From NCBI GenBank assembly GCA_002297505.1, contig DBLQ01000076.1, positions 1,481 through 20,313 of the forward strand: a stretch of 18,833 nt of DNA, given 5' to 3'. The translations under genes and the position numbers were made by a program. Numbering within the stretch: the first letter of the stretch is position 1; each line of letters starts with the position of its first letter. This DNA is from Flavobacteriales bacterium UBA720. Lineage in GTDB: Bacteria > Bacteroidota > Bacteroidia > Flavobacteriales > Weeksellaceae. The notes below the pieces were generated by a model that was given only the letters and a program-made list of their open reading frames with translations, made no database searches and was not told the DNA's origin. Positions 1 through 7,435 of this stretch are shown here, in pieces.

Positions 1-1
1 G

Positions 2-1510
2 CTGACCTCTGAAAATGATTATAAGCGGATGAGTGAAGTATTCGGAGACACCGCGCTGCTCCGGAACATTCACAATTACCTGATGCGCATGGCAGACGAG
101 ATCACCAACCTCGGTATTGCTCTGCAGGGCGGTTTGGAATTTAAACCCATTACCCACTTCGACGAAGAACTGAAGAATCTATATGACGATTTTTTTGAAT
201 TGCGCGAACGCATCTTTTCACCAGATAAACTGGAAGACTTTATGATGATGCGCCAGGTTTTGATGAGAATCACGGAAGTCACTGACGAGGTGACCACCAT
301 TTTTAAAGTTAATGCACAGGATCTGAAACTCGCCAAAAGTCTTTCGACAGGTCTGGATTACACCAAATTTCTTCCAAAAGAAGAAAAGCTGAATCACAAA
401 GTTCTGATTTCCAATTTCTCACTAAATTCCGGTCATTTCCGGCATGCCATCCGTGTTACGATTGCACTGTTAATTGGTTATATTGTATCAAGGTTTGCGA
501 TTTTGGGAATTGGTCATTCCTACTGGATCCTCATTACGATAATTGCGATCCTGAAACCGGCCTACTCCACCACGAAACACCGTAATCTTTTGCGGCTGTA
601 CGGAACTGCGGCCGGCGCCATCATCGCTTATGTGCTGCTGCATTTCATTACAGAGCCCACAGCACTTTTGGTGATTTTGCTAGCCAGTATGATCATGTGT
701 TTCAGCCTGCTGAAATTCCATTACTCCTGGGCGGTTTTATTTATGACCGTTTACATTTTTCTCTCTTTCAATTTCCTGAATCCGGGAAATGTAAACCTCA
801 TCTTCAAAGACCGGCTGTTGGATACAGTGATTGGCGGCGCGGTGACGCTTTTAGTTGCTTATTTTATATTGCCCGTTTGGGAGCATACGCAGAATCTGGC
901 GTTGATGAAAAAATCCTCCAAAAGCAACCTGGAATATTTCAGGCTGGTGATGAATCATTTTTTGAAAAAGGATGAAGTGGATGATCAGGATTTCCGGCTG
1001 AAACGCAAAAATGCGATTATTGATCTGGCAAATCTCAGTGACAATTTTCAGCGAATGATCTCTGATCCGAAAAATCAACAGAGAAAGTTGGAAACCGTGC
1101 ATCAGTTCGTTACCACTACACACCTGATGACAGCTTACACGGCGTCTCTGTCGCAGTATGCCAAATCCGGACATCAGTTCCCGGAAATAGACTTCGAAAA
1201 CTGGAAAATCAAGATTTCTGCGGAAATGCTGAGGACATCCAGTCTGCTTTACCAAAAGGATCTTGACGAGCAAATCCGGATTGAAAGCCACATCAGGCCG
1301 GAAGATCAGGTGGTCGATCTTTTGGAAAAAAGACGTGCCGAAATCGAGAAGCAGGAAATTTACAATGAGCGTAAGCCCTTCACTGTCAGTCACCTTACAG
1401 AAATCAAAAACATCAGGGAACTGCTGGAATTGATTTATGATGTAGCCAAGGATCAGCGAAAGATCATCGAGGAATACCTCGTGTATCAATCAACGATGGC
1501 CAGGCAATAA
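2..1510 (+). CDS. FUSC/YccS-family inner-membrane protein, C-terminal part (5' end outside window)
   Basis: The frame is open from the first bases of the window, before the first ATG at 29, so the gene starts upstream and only the last ~500 codons are present. Counting from the ATG at 29, residues 1-135 are soluble and charged. Residues ~140-285 hold a cluster of hydrophobic helices with a basic loop and an Arg-x3-Thr-x2-Gly pattern (R189, T193, G196), typical of the second membrane half of FUSC proteins. Residues ~286-493 form a charged, probably cytoplasmic tail rich in helix-formers. YccS/YhfK-type relatives are usually 650-750 residues, which fits a missing N-terminal membrane half. Members are thought to export aromatic acids or similar compounds, but the substrate here cannot be told. 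The 3' end overlaps the convergent phosphopantetheinyl transferase gene by 25 bp. Family assignment is fairly sure; function is not. Confidence 0.85.
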   Translation: MTSENDYKRMSEVFGDTALLRNIHNYLMRMADEITNLGIALQGGLEFKPITHFDEELKNLYDDFFELRERIFSPDKLEDFMMMRQVLMRITEVTDEVTTIFKVNAQDLKLAKSLSTGLDYTKFLPKEEKLNHKVLISNFSLNSGHFRHAIRVTIALLIGYIVSRFAILGIGHSYWILITIIAILKPAYSTTKHRNLLRLYGTAAGAIIAYVLLHFITEPTALLVILLASMIMCFSLLKFHYSWAVLFMTVYIFLSFNFLNPGNVNLIFKDRLLDTVIGGAVTLLVAYFILPVWEHTQNLALMKKSSKSNLEYFRLVMNHFLKKDEVDDQDFRLKRKNAIIDLANLSDNFQRMISDPKNQQRKLETVHQFVTTTHLMTAYTASLSQYAKSGHQFPEIDFENWKIKISAEMLRTSSLLYQKDLDEQIRIESHIRPEDQVVDLLEKRRAEIEKQEIYNERKPFTVSHLTEIKNIRELLELIYDVAKDQRKIIEEYLVYQSTMARQ

Positions 1511-2097
1511 TCCTCAAAGAAAGAAAGCTTCGCCTTGAAAAAATCTTCGTTCTCAAGATCGTAAACGCGGCATTTGGCAGTGAAAGTCTTCTTCACTTCA
1601 AAAGGAAGCACGTCGTAATGTTTTTTCAGCGACCAGTGTTTGCTGTGATGGATCTTATAGAGCGCTTCCTTAATGCACCAGATGGCGGTGAGGTAATCGA
1701 CTTCCCTCGTATTATCGATAAATAGATCTTCGTGCAAAATAAATTTATGCCGGATTTTTTTGATTTTTTCCTTCCGTTTCTCCAGGTCGATGCCAATCTT
1801 TTTTTTCGAAATAGCAAGTGCAGCCAATGGGAAGGAGTGGCTTACCGATATATGAAAATCCTGCGGAAAGAGATAAGGCTCGCCGTTTTCCCTGTACAGA
1901 ATTTTATGCTGCGGATGCAGACTTTTCAGCATTTTCCGCACCATTAAAACTTCTGCTACTTTATTGGGATGATAGCCGAGAATCTTGTGCTGATTTTCTT
2001 TTTCCAGCAAGATGTCAGGATTAAGTTCTTCATTCTCGTCAAATTTCCAGAGCAGAATGGTAGCCTTGTCATCAGAAAAATCTTTATAGAGCGGCAT
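1486..2097 (-). CDS. 4'-phosphopantetheinyl transferase superfamily protein (Sfp/AcpT type)
   Basis: This 203-residue protein should move the phosphopantetheine arm of coenzyme A onto a serine of an acyl- or peptidyl-carrier protein, making the holo form in the cytoplasm. The diagnostic motifs are present in order: HISVSHS at 82-88, GIDLEKR at 102-108 (Mg/CoA-binding Asp104 and Glu106), and WCIKEALYK at 140-148 (Trp-x2-Lys-Glu-Ala-x2-Lys, with Glu144). The length fits the compact Sfp-like group; AcpS proteins are shorter (~125 residues). The target carrier protein cannot be read from the neighbourhood. It is convergent with the FUSC gene and shares its last 25 bp; no terminator lies between them, so the two transcripts would have complementary 3' ends. 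The ATG at 2097 lies 132 bp from the divergent gene at 2230. Confidence 0.92.
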   Translation of the reverse strand: MPLYKDFSDDKATILLWKFDENEELNPDILLEKENQHKILGYHPNKVAEVLMVRKMLKSLHPQHKILYRENGEPYLFPQDFHISVSHSFPLAALAISKKKIGIDLEKRKEKIKKIRHKFILHEDLFIDNTREVDYLTAIWCIKEALYKIHHSKHWSLKKHYDVLPFEVKKTFTAKCRVYDLENEDFFKAKLSFFEDYCLAIVD

Positions 2098-2211
2098 TTC
2101 GGGTTTTTGAGATGATAAATTTAATAAAAACTAAGCAATGTCATCAAAGCACGCCAACTTAAAAATGCCTTAAAAATGCAGTCTTAAGATTATTTTAACA
2201 CTCATTCGATG

Positions 2212-2219
2212 TAAATTTG
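2212..2219 (+). promoter_or_regulatory. Putative Bacteroidota -7 element for the 126-residue membrane protein gene
   Basis: TAAATTTG matches the Bacteroidota housekeeping -7 consensus TAnnTTTG and ends 10 bp before the ATG at 2230, which implies a leader of only a few bases. No TTG is seen at the expected -33 distance, so support is partial. Confidence 0.4.
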
Positions 2220-2229
2220 CAGTATCAAA

Positions 2230-2610
2230 ATGAGAAAAGGACTGATATACCTGATAATGACAATGTTTCTGCTGTTTCTGGCAGAAAACAGACAGTCACT
2301 TGATTTCCAGCAGGATTATGGAACTCCTGGCTTCTCATTGCATCTATTTTCAGCCGTTAAAAAACACCAGCAGCATTCTGCATCCAAAACCTCTTTTCAT
2401 CAGGACAATGACGCGCTCAATTCTCCGGAAGAAAATAATCAGAATGACTTCGACGGTGGAAGTCTTACCACGATGGTTGTTATTGCGGCTATTGGCTTAG
2501 GCTTCTTGCTGCACCATTTTTTCTTACGTACAAAGCAGATTTTCTACGATTCCGGCAAGCTTTTCTTTCCTGCCAAGCGCTTCATTCTGCTGCGTAATAT
2601 CCGAATTTAA
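2230..2610 (+). CDS. Small membrane protein of unknown function upstream of the RND operon
   Basis: I do not recognise this 126-residue protein. Residues ~4-17 form a hydrophobic stretch (signal peptide or first membrane helix). Residues ~20-78 are a polar linker rich in His, Ser, Asn, Gln and acidic residues. Residues ~80-100 form a clear membrane helix, followed by a basic, aromatic tail ending RFILLRNIRI. The likely topology puts a small extracytoplasmic loop between two helices. It is probably real: the frame is open over its full length, a -7-like box lies just upstream, and the composition is organised as in membrane proteins. It lies on the same strand as the efflux adaptor, 243 bp upstream of the adaptor start I prefer, with no clear terminator between, so co-transcription is possible but unproven. 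No function is proposed. Confidence 0.65.
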   Translation: MRKGLIYLIMTMFLLFLAENRQSLDFQQDYGTPGFSLHLFSAVKKHQQHSASKTSFHQDNDALNSPEENNQNDFDGGSLTTMVVIAAIGLGFLLHHFFLRTKQIFYDSGKLFFPAKRFILLRNIRI

Positions 2611-2853
2611 ATCTTTTCTGTTGCGAAAACCTTATTGCCCTTATTCCAAAGCGGTAAGCCAATCTGTGTTTTCAAAAGTGCCCTTTTGCACCGCCAAATG
2701 TTTTTAAATGTTTGTCTAATGCATTTTCTTCCAGGAAGTTGCATCACACAACCTTCACAAAAGCATTTCTTCTATATGCTATTTAAAAAATAAAATTTAT
2801 TGAAAATGAAACCGACAAAGTTGGTAAATTCCGAAAAAAAAACATTGAAAGTT

Positions 2854-3939
2854 ATGAAAAACAAAATTGTTATGAGTCTGCTCCTCAGCAGCTTTTTGCT
2901 GGCATTTAGCTGCAAGGACAAAAAAGAAGAAAAAGAGGAAGCGGTCATCTATCCTACCACCTCACCGGTGAAGATGGATACGGTAATTACTAAAGAATTT
3001 GTATCCCAGATCCGCTCTCAGAAAAACATTGAAATCCGCGCACAGGAAAAAGGTTTCCTTGAAAAAGTCTTTGTGGATGAAGGTCAGCACGTGCAGGCCG
3101 GCCAGGTGCTTTTCCGCATTATGCCGCAGCTTTATCAGGCCGATGTCATGAAAGCTAAAGCCGAAGTGGCGCAGGCAGAAATTGAACTTCAGAACTCTAC
3201 AACATTAGCCAGCAATAACGTTGTTTCCATTAACGAGAAAAAAATGGCCAAAGCCAAACTGGATGCGGCAAAAGCTGAGCTCAACCTGGCGCAGACGCAC
3301 CTTTCATTCACCACCATCAGAGCGCCATTTTCTGGAATTATCAACCGTCTTCCTCTTAAATTGGGAAGTCTGGTAGATGAAGGCGATTTGCTGACTTCAC
3401 TGTCCGATAATGGTGGAATCTATGCTTATTTCAACGTTTCCGAACCGGAATATCTTAATTATCAGATGCATTCTGCGGACCGTGGGAACAATCTGGTCTC
3501 TCTTGTAATGGCGAACGGCGAAACCTTTCCGGACAAAGGCATGATTGAAACTATTGAAGGCGAATTCGACAGTGAAACGGGAAACATTGCATTCCGAGCC
3601 AAGTTCCCGAACATGAAACAACTGCTGCGAAATGGCGAAACCGGGAAAATCCAGATGACATTACCACTTAAAAATGCGCTCATTATTCCTCAGAAATCTA
3701 CCTACGAAATCCAGGATCAGAAATACGTTTTCGTGGTGGGCAAGGATGGTGTTGCAAGATCCAAAAATATCAAAGTTTCTTATGAACTTCCGGACATCTA
3801 CGTGGTTTCCGAAGGTCTGAATCCTGGTGACAAAATCCTTCTGGAAGGCGTGCAAAAAGTGAAGGACGACCAAAAAGTGGAAACCAAATTCCAGGATCCG
3901 AAGAAAGTCTTATCAACATTAAAATTACAGGCCAACTAA
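2854..3939 (+). CDS. RND efflux periplasmic adaptor lipoprotein (AcrA/MexA-like membrane-fusion protein)
   Basis: This is the periplasmic adaptor linking the inner-membrane pump to the outer-membrane channel of a tripartite RND exporter. With the start at 2854 it has 361 residues and opens with a lipoprotein signal, LLAFSC, putting the lipidated Cys at residue 20, followed by the charged KDKKEEKEE. Lipoyl-domain halves lie at ~55-92 and ~153-185 (RAPFSGIINR), flanking an Ala/Lys-rich alpha-hairpin at ~95-152. Beta-barrel and membrane-proximal domains follow. The frame is also open upstream to an ATG at 2806 and a TTG at 2800, but those starts would put 16-18 extra residues before the signal peptide, so 2854 is preferred. 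No TAnnTTTG box was found in 2611-2853, and no TetR- or MarR-type regulator gene is adjacent. The pump gene follows after a 103-bp gap filled by a heptamer-repeat element. Confidence 0.93.
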   Translation: MKNKIVMSLLLSSFLLAFSCKDKKEEKEEAVIYPTTSPVKMDTVITKEFVSQIRSQKNIEIRAQEKGFLEKVFVDEGQHVQAGQVLFRIMPQLYQADVMKAKAEVAQAEIELQNSTTLASNNVVSINEKKMAKAKLDAAKAELNLAQTHLSFTTIRAPFSGIINRLPLKLGSLVDEGDLLTSLSDNGGIYAYFNVSEPEYLNYQMHSADRGNNLVSLVMANGETFPDKGMIETIEGEFDSETGNIAFRAKFPNMKQLLRNGETGKIQMTLPLKNALIIPQKSTYEIQDQKYVFVVGKDGVARSKNIKVSYELPDIYVVSEGLNPGDKILLEGVQKVKDDQKVETKFQDPKKVLSTLKLQAN

Positions 3940-3940
3940 T

Positions 3941-4034
3941 ATTTAGTTGATAGTTGATAGTTAATAGTTGACAGTCATTATAATCGACATTCATAAAGTC
4001 AACCAACAACAGACAACCAACAACCAACAACCAA
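3941..4034. repeat. Inverted pair of 7-bp tandem repeat arrays between the adaptor and pump genes
   Basis: The left arm has units TTGATAG (3947-3953), TTGATAG (3954-3960), TTAATAG (3961-3967) and TTGACAG (3968-3974), preceded by a partial unit. The right arm has units CAACCAA (4000-4006), CAACAGA (4007-4013) and three more CAACCAA (4014-4034). The reverse complement of CAACCAA is TTGGTTG, so the arms are degenerate inverted copies with the same 7-bp period, around a ~25-bp centre. The innermost GTTGAC (3967-3972) and GTCAAC (3998-4003) are perfectly complementary. The element starts just after the adaptor stop codon and ends 8 bp before the pump ATG. It matches the design of the larger element between groES and groEL. 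The repeats are plainly visible; mobility is inferred. Confidence 0.85.
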
Positions 4035-4042
4035 GTAAAATT

Positions 4043-7000
4043 ATGTTTAAAAAATTCATACGCAGACCAGTTCTGTCCATAGTGATCTCGCTGATCATTG
4101 TATTTATGGGTATTCTATCTCTGGTAAAACTTCCTGTAACGCAGTTCCCGTCCATCTCTCCGCCGAAAGTGAACATTACGGCAGAATATCCGGGTGCCAA
4201 TAACGAGTTGCTCATCAAATCCGTCGTGATCCCGCTGGAACGCGGACTGAACGGTGTTCCGGGCATGAAATACATGACTTCCGACGCCGGAAATGATGGT
4301 GAAGCCTCCATCCAGGTGGTTTTTGACCTTGGAACGGATCCCAATGTGGCTGCCGTCAATGTCCAGAACCGTGTCTCCTCGGTTGTCAATAAGCTGCCGC
4401 CGTTGGTAGTGCGCGAAGGTGTGAAAATCACCCGCGAGGAGCCGAACATGCTGATGTACATTAACCTTTACAGTGATAACCCGAAGGCCGACCAGAAATT
4501 TCTCTTCAACTACGCAGATATCAACCTGATTTCCGAATTAAAAAGGGTAAGCGGTGTGGGTTTTGCCGACATCCTGGGAACGAGAGAATATGCGATGAGA
4601 ATCTGGCTGAAGCCTGATAGAATGACCGCTTACGGCATCTCGGCTGATGAAGTGATGGAATCTCTGAACGCGCAGAGTCTGGAAGCATCTCCCGGGAAAA
4701 CGGGGGAAAGCTCAGGGAAACGGTCGCAGTCTTTTGAATATATCCTGAAATATCCCGGACGTTTTAACACCGAAAAAGATTATGGTAATATTATTTTAAA
4801 AGCCAATCCCAATGGCGAATTTGTCAGACTGAAAGATGTGGCAGATATAGAATTCGGCTCGTCTATGTATGACATTTACTCAACGCTGAACGGGAAACCA
4901 TCCGCCGCCATTACGTTAAAACAATCTTACGGTTCCAACGCGAGCGACGTGATCAAGAATGTCAAAGTCCTGATGAAAGATCTCGAAAAAACGTTCCCGA
5001 AAGGCATGCACTATGAGATCAGTTATGACGTTTCCAGATTCCTGGACGCATCGATTGAGAAAGTCGTTCATACTTTATTCGAAGCGTTTATATTAGTAGC
5101 AATAGTGGTTTTCTTATTCTTAGGAGACTGGCGTTCTACTTTGATTCCAACAATTGCAGTTCCGGTTTCTTTGGTAGGAACATTTGCAGTCATGTCCGCC
5201 TTTGGAATTACTTTGAACTTGATTTCACTCTTCGCTTTGGTAATGGCGATTGGTATTGTCGTCGATGATGCGATTGTTGTAATAGAAGCCGTCCACGCCA
5301 AGATGGAAGAAAAACATCTGTCGCCACTCAAGGCAACAGAAGAAGCAATGCACGAAATCAGCGGGGCCATTATTGCCATCACTCTGGTCATGGCTTCGGT
5401 TTTCATTCCGGTAGCTTTTATGTCCGGGCCAGTCGGGGTTTTTTACCGCCAGTTTTCCATTACGATGGTTTCTTCAATTATCCTTTCGGGAGTTGTCGCC
5501 TTGACCCTGACGCCGGCACTTTGTGCTTTGATTCTCAGAAACAATCATGGCAAGGAGAAGAAGAAAACGCCAATCAACAAGTTCCTGGACAGCTTTAATA
5601 ATATGTTTACGGTGGGCGCCGGAAAATACCACAATCTACTCAATAAAGTGGTAACCAGAAAGATGATAACACTTCCTTTACTGCTGCTCTTCTGTATCGG
5701 AACTTTTTTCCTCAGCAATAAACTGCCTACCGGATTTATACCGAGTGAAGACCAGGGAATGATCTACGCCATTATCCAGACGCCTCCGGGATCAACGTTG
5801 GAAAGAACGAATCAGATTGCGCTCCAGCTCCAGAAGCAGTGCGAAGAGATTGATGGCGTTTCATCGGTCTCCTCACTGGCGGGCTACGAGATTCTGACGG
5901 AAGGAACCGGCTCCAACTCCGGAACCTGTCTCATCAACCTTAAAAATTGGGATGAAAGAAAAGAATCTGCCACAGAAATCATTGAACAGCTGGAACAGAA
6001 GGCTAAAGAAATTCCTGGCGCCAATATCGAATTCTTCCAGCCGCCATCCATACCGGGTTACGGTGCCGCAGGTGGTTTTGAATTGAGGCTTCTGGACAAA
6101 GCAGGCAGCGGAGACTATCAGAAAATGGAACAGGTGAGCAACGATTTTGTACGCGAACTGAAAAAACGACCGGAACTGGGTTCGGCTTTTACATTTTACT
6201 CCGCAAGTTTTCCGCAATATATGCTGAAAGTGGATAATGATCTGGCCGAGCAGAAAGGCGTGACGATCGAAAATGCCATGGACAACCTTTCTACCTTAAT
6301 AGGTTCCAACTATGAAACCAGTTTCATTCGCTTTGACAGGCCTTACAAAGTGATTGTCCAGGCCGGACCGCAATACCGCGCGTTACCAAGCGACCTTCTG
6401 AAACTCTATGTCAAAAATGATAAAGACCAAATGGTGCCCTACTCGGATTTTATGCACCTTGAAAAAGTGTATGGACTGTCGGAGATCACGCGCCACAATA
6501 TGTATAACTCTGCCGAAGTCAGCGGAACACCGGCGCCGGGTTACAGTTCCGGAGATGCGATTAAAGCAATCCAGGAAGTGGCGGACAAAACCTTGCCAAG
6601 AGGCTTCGGCATAGACTGGGCGGGAATTTCCAAGGACGAAGTGTCCAGAGGTAACGAGGCGATTTATATCTTCTTGGTTTGTCTCGGCTTCGTTTATCTG
6701 ATTCTCTCTGCGCAATATGAAAGTTTCATTTTGCCTTTGCCAATCATCTTGTCACTTCCAACGGGAATTTTCGGAGCATTTTTATGTCTTACGCTTTTCG
6801 GATTAGAAAATAACATCTACGCTCAGGTGGCCATGGTAATGCTCATCGGATTACTCGGGAAGAACGCCGTGCTGATTGTCGAATTTGCAGTACAGAAGAA
6901 AGCAGAGGAAGGACTTTCCACTAAAGAAGCAGCTTTGCAAGGTGCATCTCTGAGATTCCGTCCGATTCTGATGACATCCTTCGCATTCATTGCCGGATTG

Positions 7001-7255
7001 ATTCCTTTGGCGCTGGCAACAGGTCCTGGAGCAGTGGGCAACAGAACCATCGGAACTGCAGCTGCAGGCGGAATGCTTATCGGAACCATTTTCGGACTGA
7101 TGATTATCCCAGGATTGTATTACATTTTTGCCAATATCGCAGCCAAGTCCAAGTTGACTTACTACGAAGAAGAAAATCCTCTGACTGAGCAAACCGAACC
7201 TTATCAACATGATGATAAGTTTGAAGATAAAAATCCTAATGGGGATCATCAATAA
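4043..7255 (+). CDS. RND multidrug efflux pump, inner-membrane transporter (AcrB/MexB-like, HAE1)
   Basis: This proton-driven pump subunit would form a trimer and export hydrophobic or amphiphilic compounds. With the ATG at 4043 it has 1070 residues, close to AcrB (1049). It opens with the typical MFKKFIRRPVLS before the first membrane helix. The proton-relay residues are present: the Asp pair at 408-409 within VVDDAIVVIE, and Lys940 within GLLGKNAVLIVEF, in register with AcrB Asp407/Asp408/Lys940. Two large periplasmic porter loops lie after helices 1 and 7, and the C-terminal tail is acidic. The same frame is open back to a TTG at 3968, but that would translate the heptamer repeats, so it was rejected. 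It sits between adaptor and outer-membrane factor genes; substrate specificity cannot be told. The membrane-helix stretches are richer in A/T codons, which hydrophobic composition explains. Confidence 0.96.
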   Translation: MFKKFIRRPVLSIVISLIIVFMGILSLVKLPVTQFPSISPPKVNITAEYPGANNELLIKSVVIPLERGLNGVPGMKYMTSDAGNDGEASIQVVFDLGTDPNVAAVNVQNRVSSVVNKLPPLVVREGVKITREEPNMLMYINLYSDNPKADQKFLFNYADINLISELKRVSGVGFADILGTREYAMRIWLKPDRMTAYGISADEVMESLNAQSLEASPGKTGESSGKRSQSFEYILKYPGRFNTEKDYGNIILKANPNGEFVRLKDVADIEFGSSMYDIYSTLNGKPSAAITLKQSYGSNASDVIKNVKVLMKDLEKTFPKGMHYEISYDVSRFLDASIEKVVHTLFEAFILVAIVVFLFLGDWRSTLIPTIAVPVSLVGTFAVMSAFGITLNLISLFALVMAIGIVVDDAIVVIEAVHAKMEEKHLSPLKATEEAMHEISGAIIAITLVMASVFIPVAFMSGPVGVFYRQFSITMVSSIILSGVVALTLTPALCALILRNNHGKEKKKTPINKFLDSFNNMFTVGAGKYHNLLNKVVTRKMITLPLLLLFCIGTFFLSNKLPTGFIPSEDQGMIYAIIQTPPGSTLERTNQIALQLQKQCEEIDGVSSVSSLAGYEILTEGTGSNSGTCLINLKNWDERKESATEIIEQLEQKAKEIPGANIEFFQPPSIPGYGAAGGFELRLLDKAGSGDYQKMEQVSNDFVRELKKRPELGSAFTFYSASFPQYMLKVDNDLAEQKGVTIENAMDNLSTLIGSNYETSFIRFDRPYKVIVQAGPQYRALPSDLLKLYVKNDKDQMVPYSDFMHLEKVYGLSEITRHNMYNSAEVSGTPAPGYSSGDAIKAIQEVADKTLPRGFGIDWAGISKDEVSRGNEAIYIFLVCLGFVYLILSAQYESFILPLPIILSLPTGIFGAFLCLTLFGLENNIYAQVAMVMLIGLLGKNAVLIVEFAVQKKAEEGLSTKEAALQGASLRFRPILMTSFAFIAGLIPLALATGPGAVGNRTIGTAAAGGMLIGTIFGLMIIPGLYYIFANIAAKSKLTYYEEENPLTEQTEPYQHDDKFEDKNPNGDHQ

Positions 7256-7275
7256 TTAAAAAACAAATGATAAAA

Positions 7276-7415
7276 TCTCGGAGAGACGACTTGTAAGAAG
7301 GCACAATCCTTATCAGACTTTCAGCAACTTGCCGGCAATACCGAATATTGCAAAACTGTTCGATTGTAGGGATTGAAAAGTTATGGAACTTCTATCCACA
7401 ATCCATCTCTCCGGG
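7276..7415 (+). other. Hairpin-rich intergenic region between pump and outer-membrane factor genes
   Basis: The 180-bp gap holds no open gene but several inverted repeats. An outer pair is TCTCGGAGAGA (7276-7286) and TCTCTCCGGGA (7405-7415), with 10 of 11 complementary. Inside lie GCAATA-ccgaa-TATTGC (7335-7351) and a long imperfect hairpin at 7362-7403, where GATTG, GGAT and AAGTT pair with AACTT, ATCC and CAATC around an ATGG loop. The last arm ends 20 bp before the ATG of the channel gene, so RNA folding could affect its translation. It could also be a degenerate inserted repeat. No known RNA family was recognised. Confidence 0.5.
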
Positions 7416-7435
7416 AATATTAAAAATAAAATATT

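Noticed and set aside
851..1489. A 212-codon minus-strand frame inside the FUSC gene
   Set aside because: It lies antisense to a well-supported membrane protein gene and shows no recognisable family or start context.
2800..2853. Upstream starts (TTG 2800, ATG 2806) for the adaptor
   Set aside because: They would bury the lipoprotein signal peptide behind 16-18 polar residues; ATG 2854 gives a normal signal.
3941..4034. CRISPR array
   Set aside because: The repeats are 7 bp with no spacers, lie in opposite orientation in the two arms, and no cas gene is present.
3968..4042. Extended start of the pump gene at TTG 3968
   Set aside because: The extra 25 residues would be translated repeat DNA, while ATG 4043 gives the canonical N-terminus of RND pumps.
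5085..5300. A/T-richer codon stretch in the pump gene suggesting a recombinant segment
   Set aside because: It coincides with membrane helices, whose Leu/Ile/Phe/Val content explains the shift; the protein is colinear with AcrB throughout.
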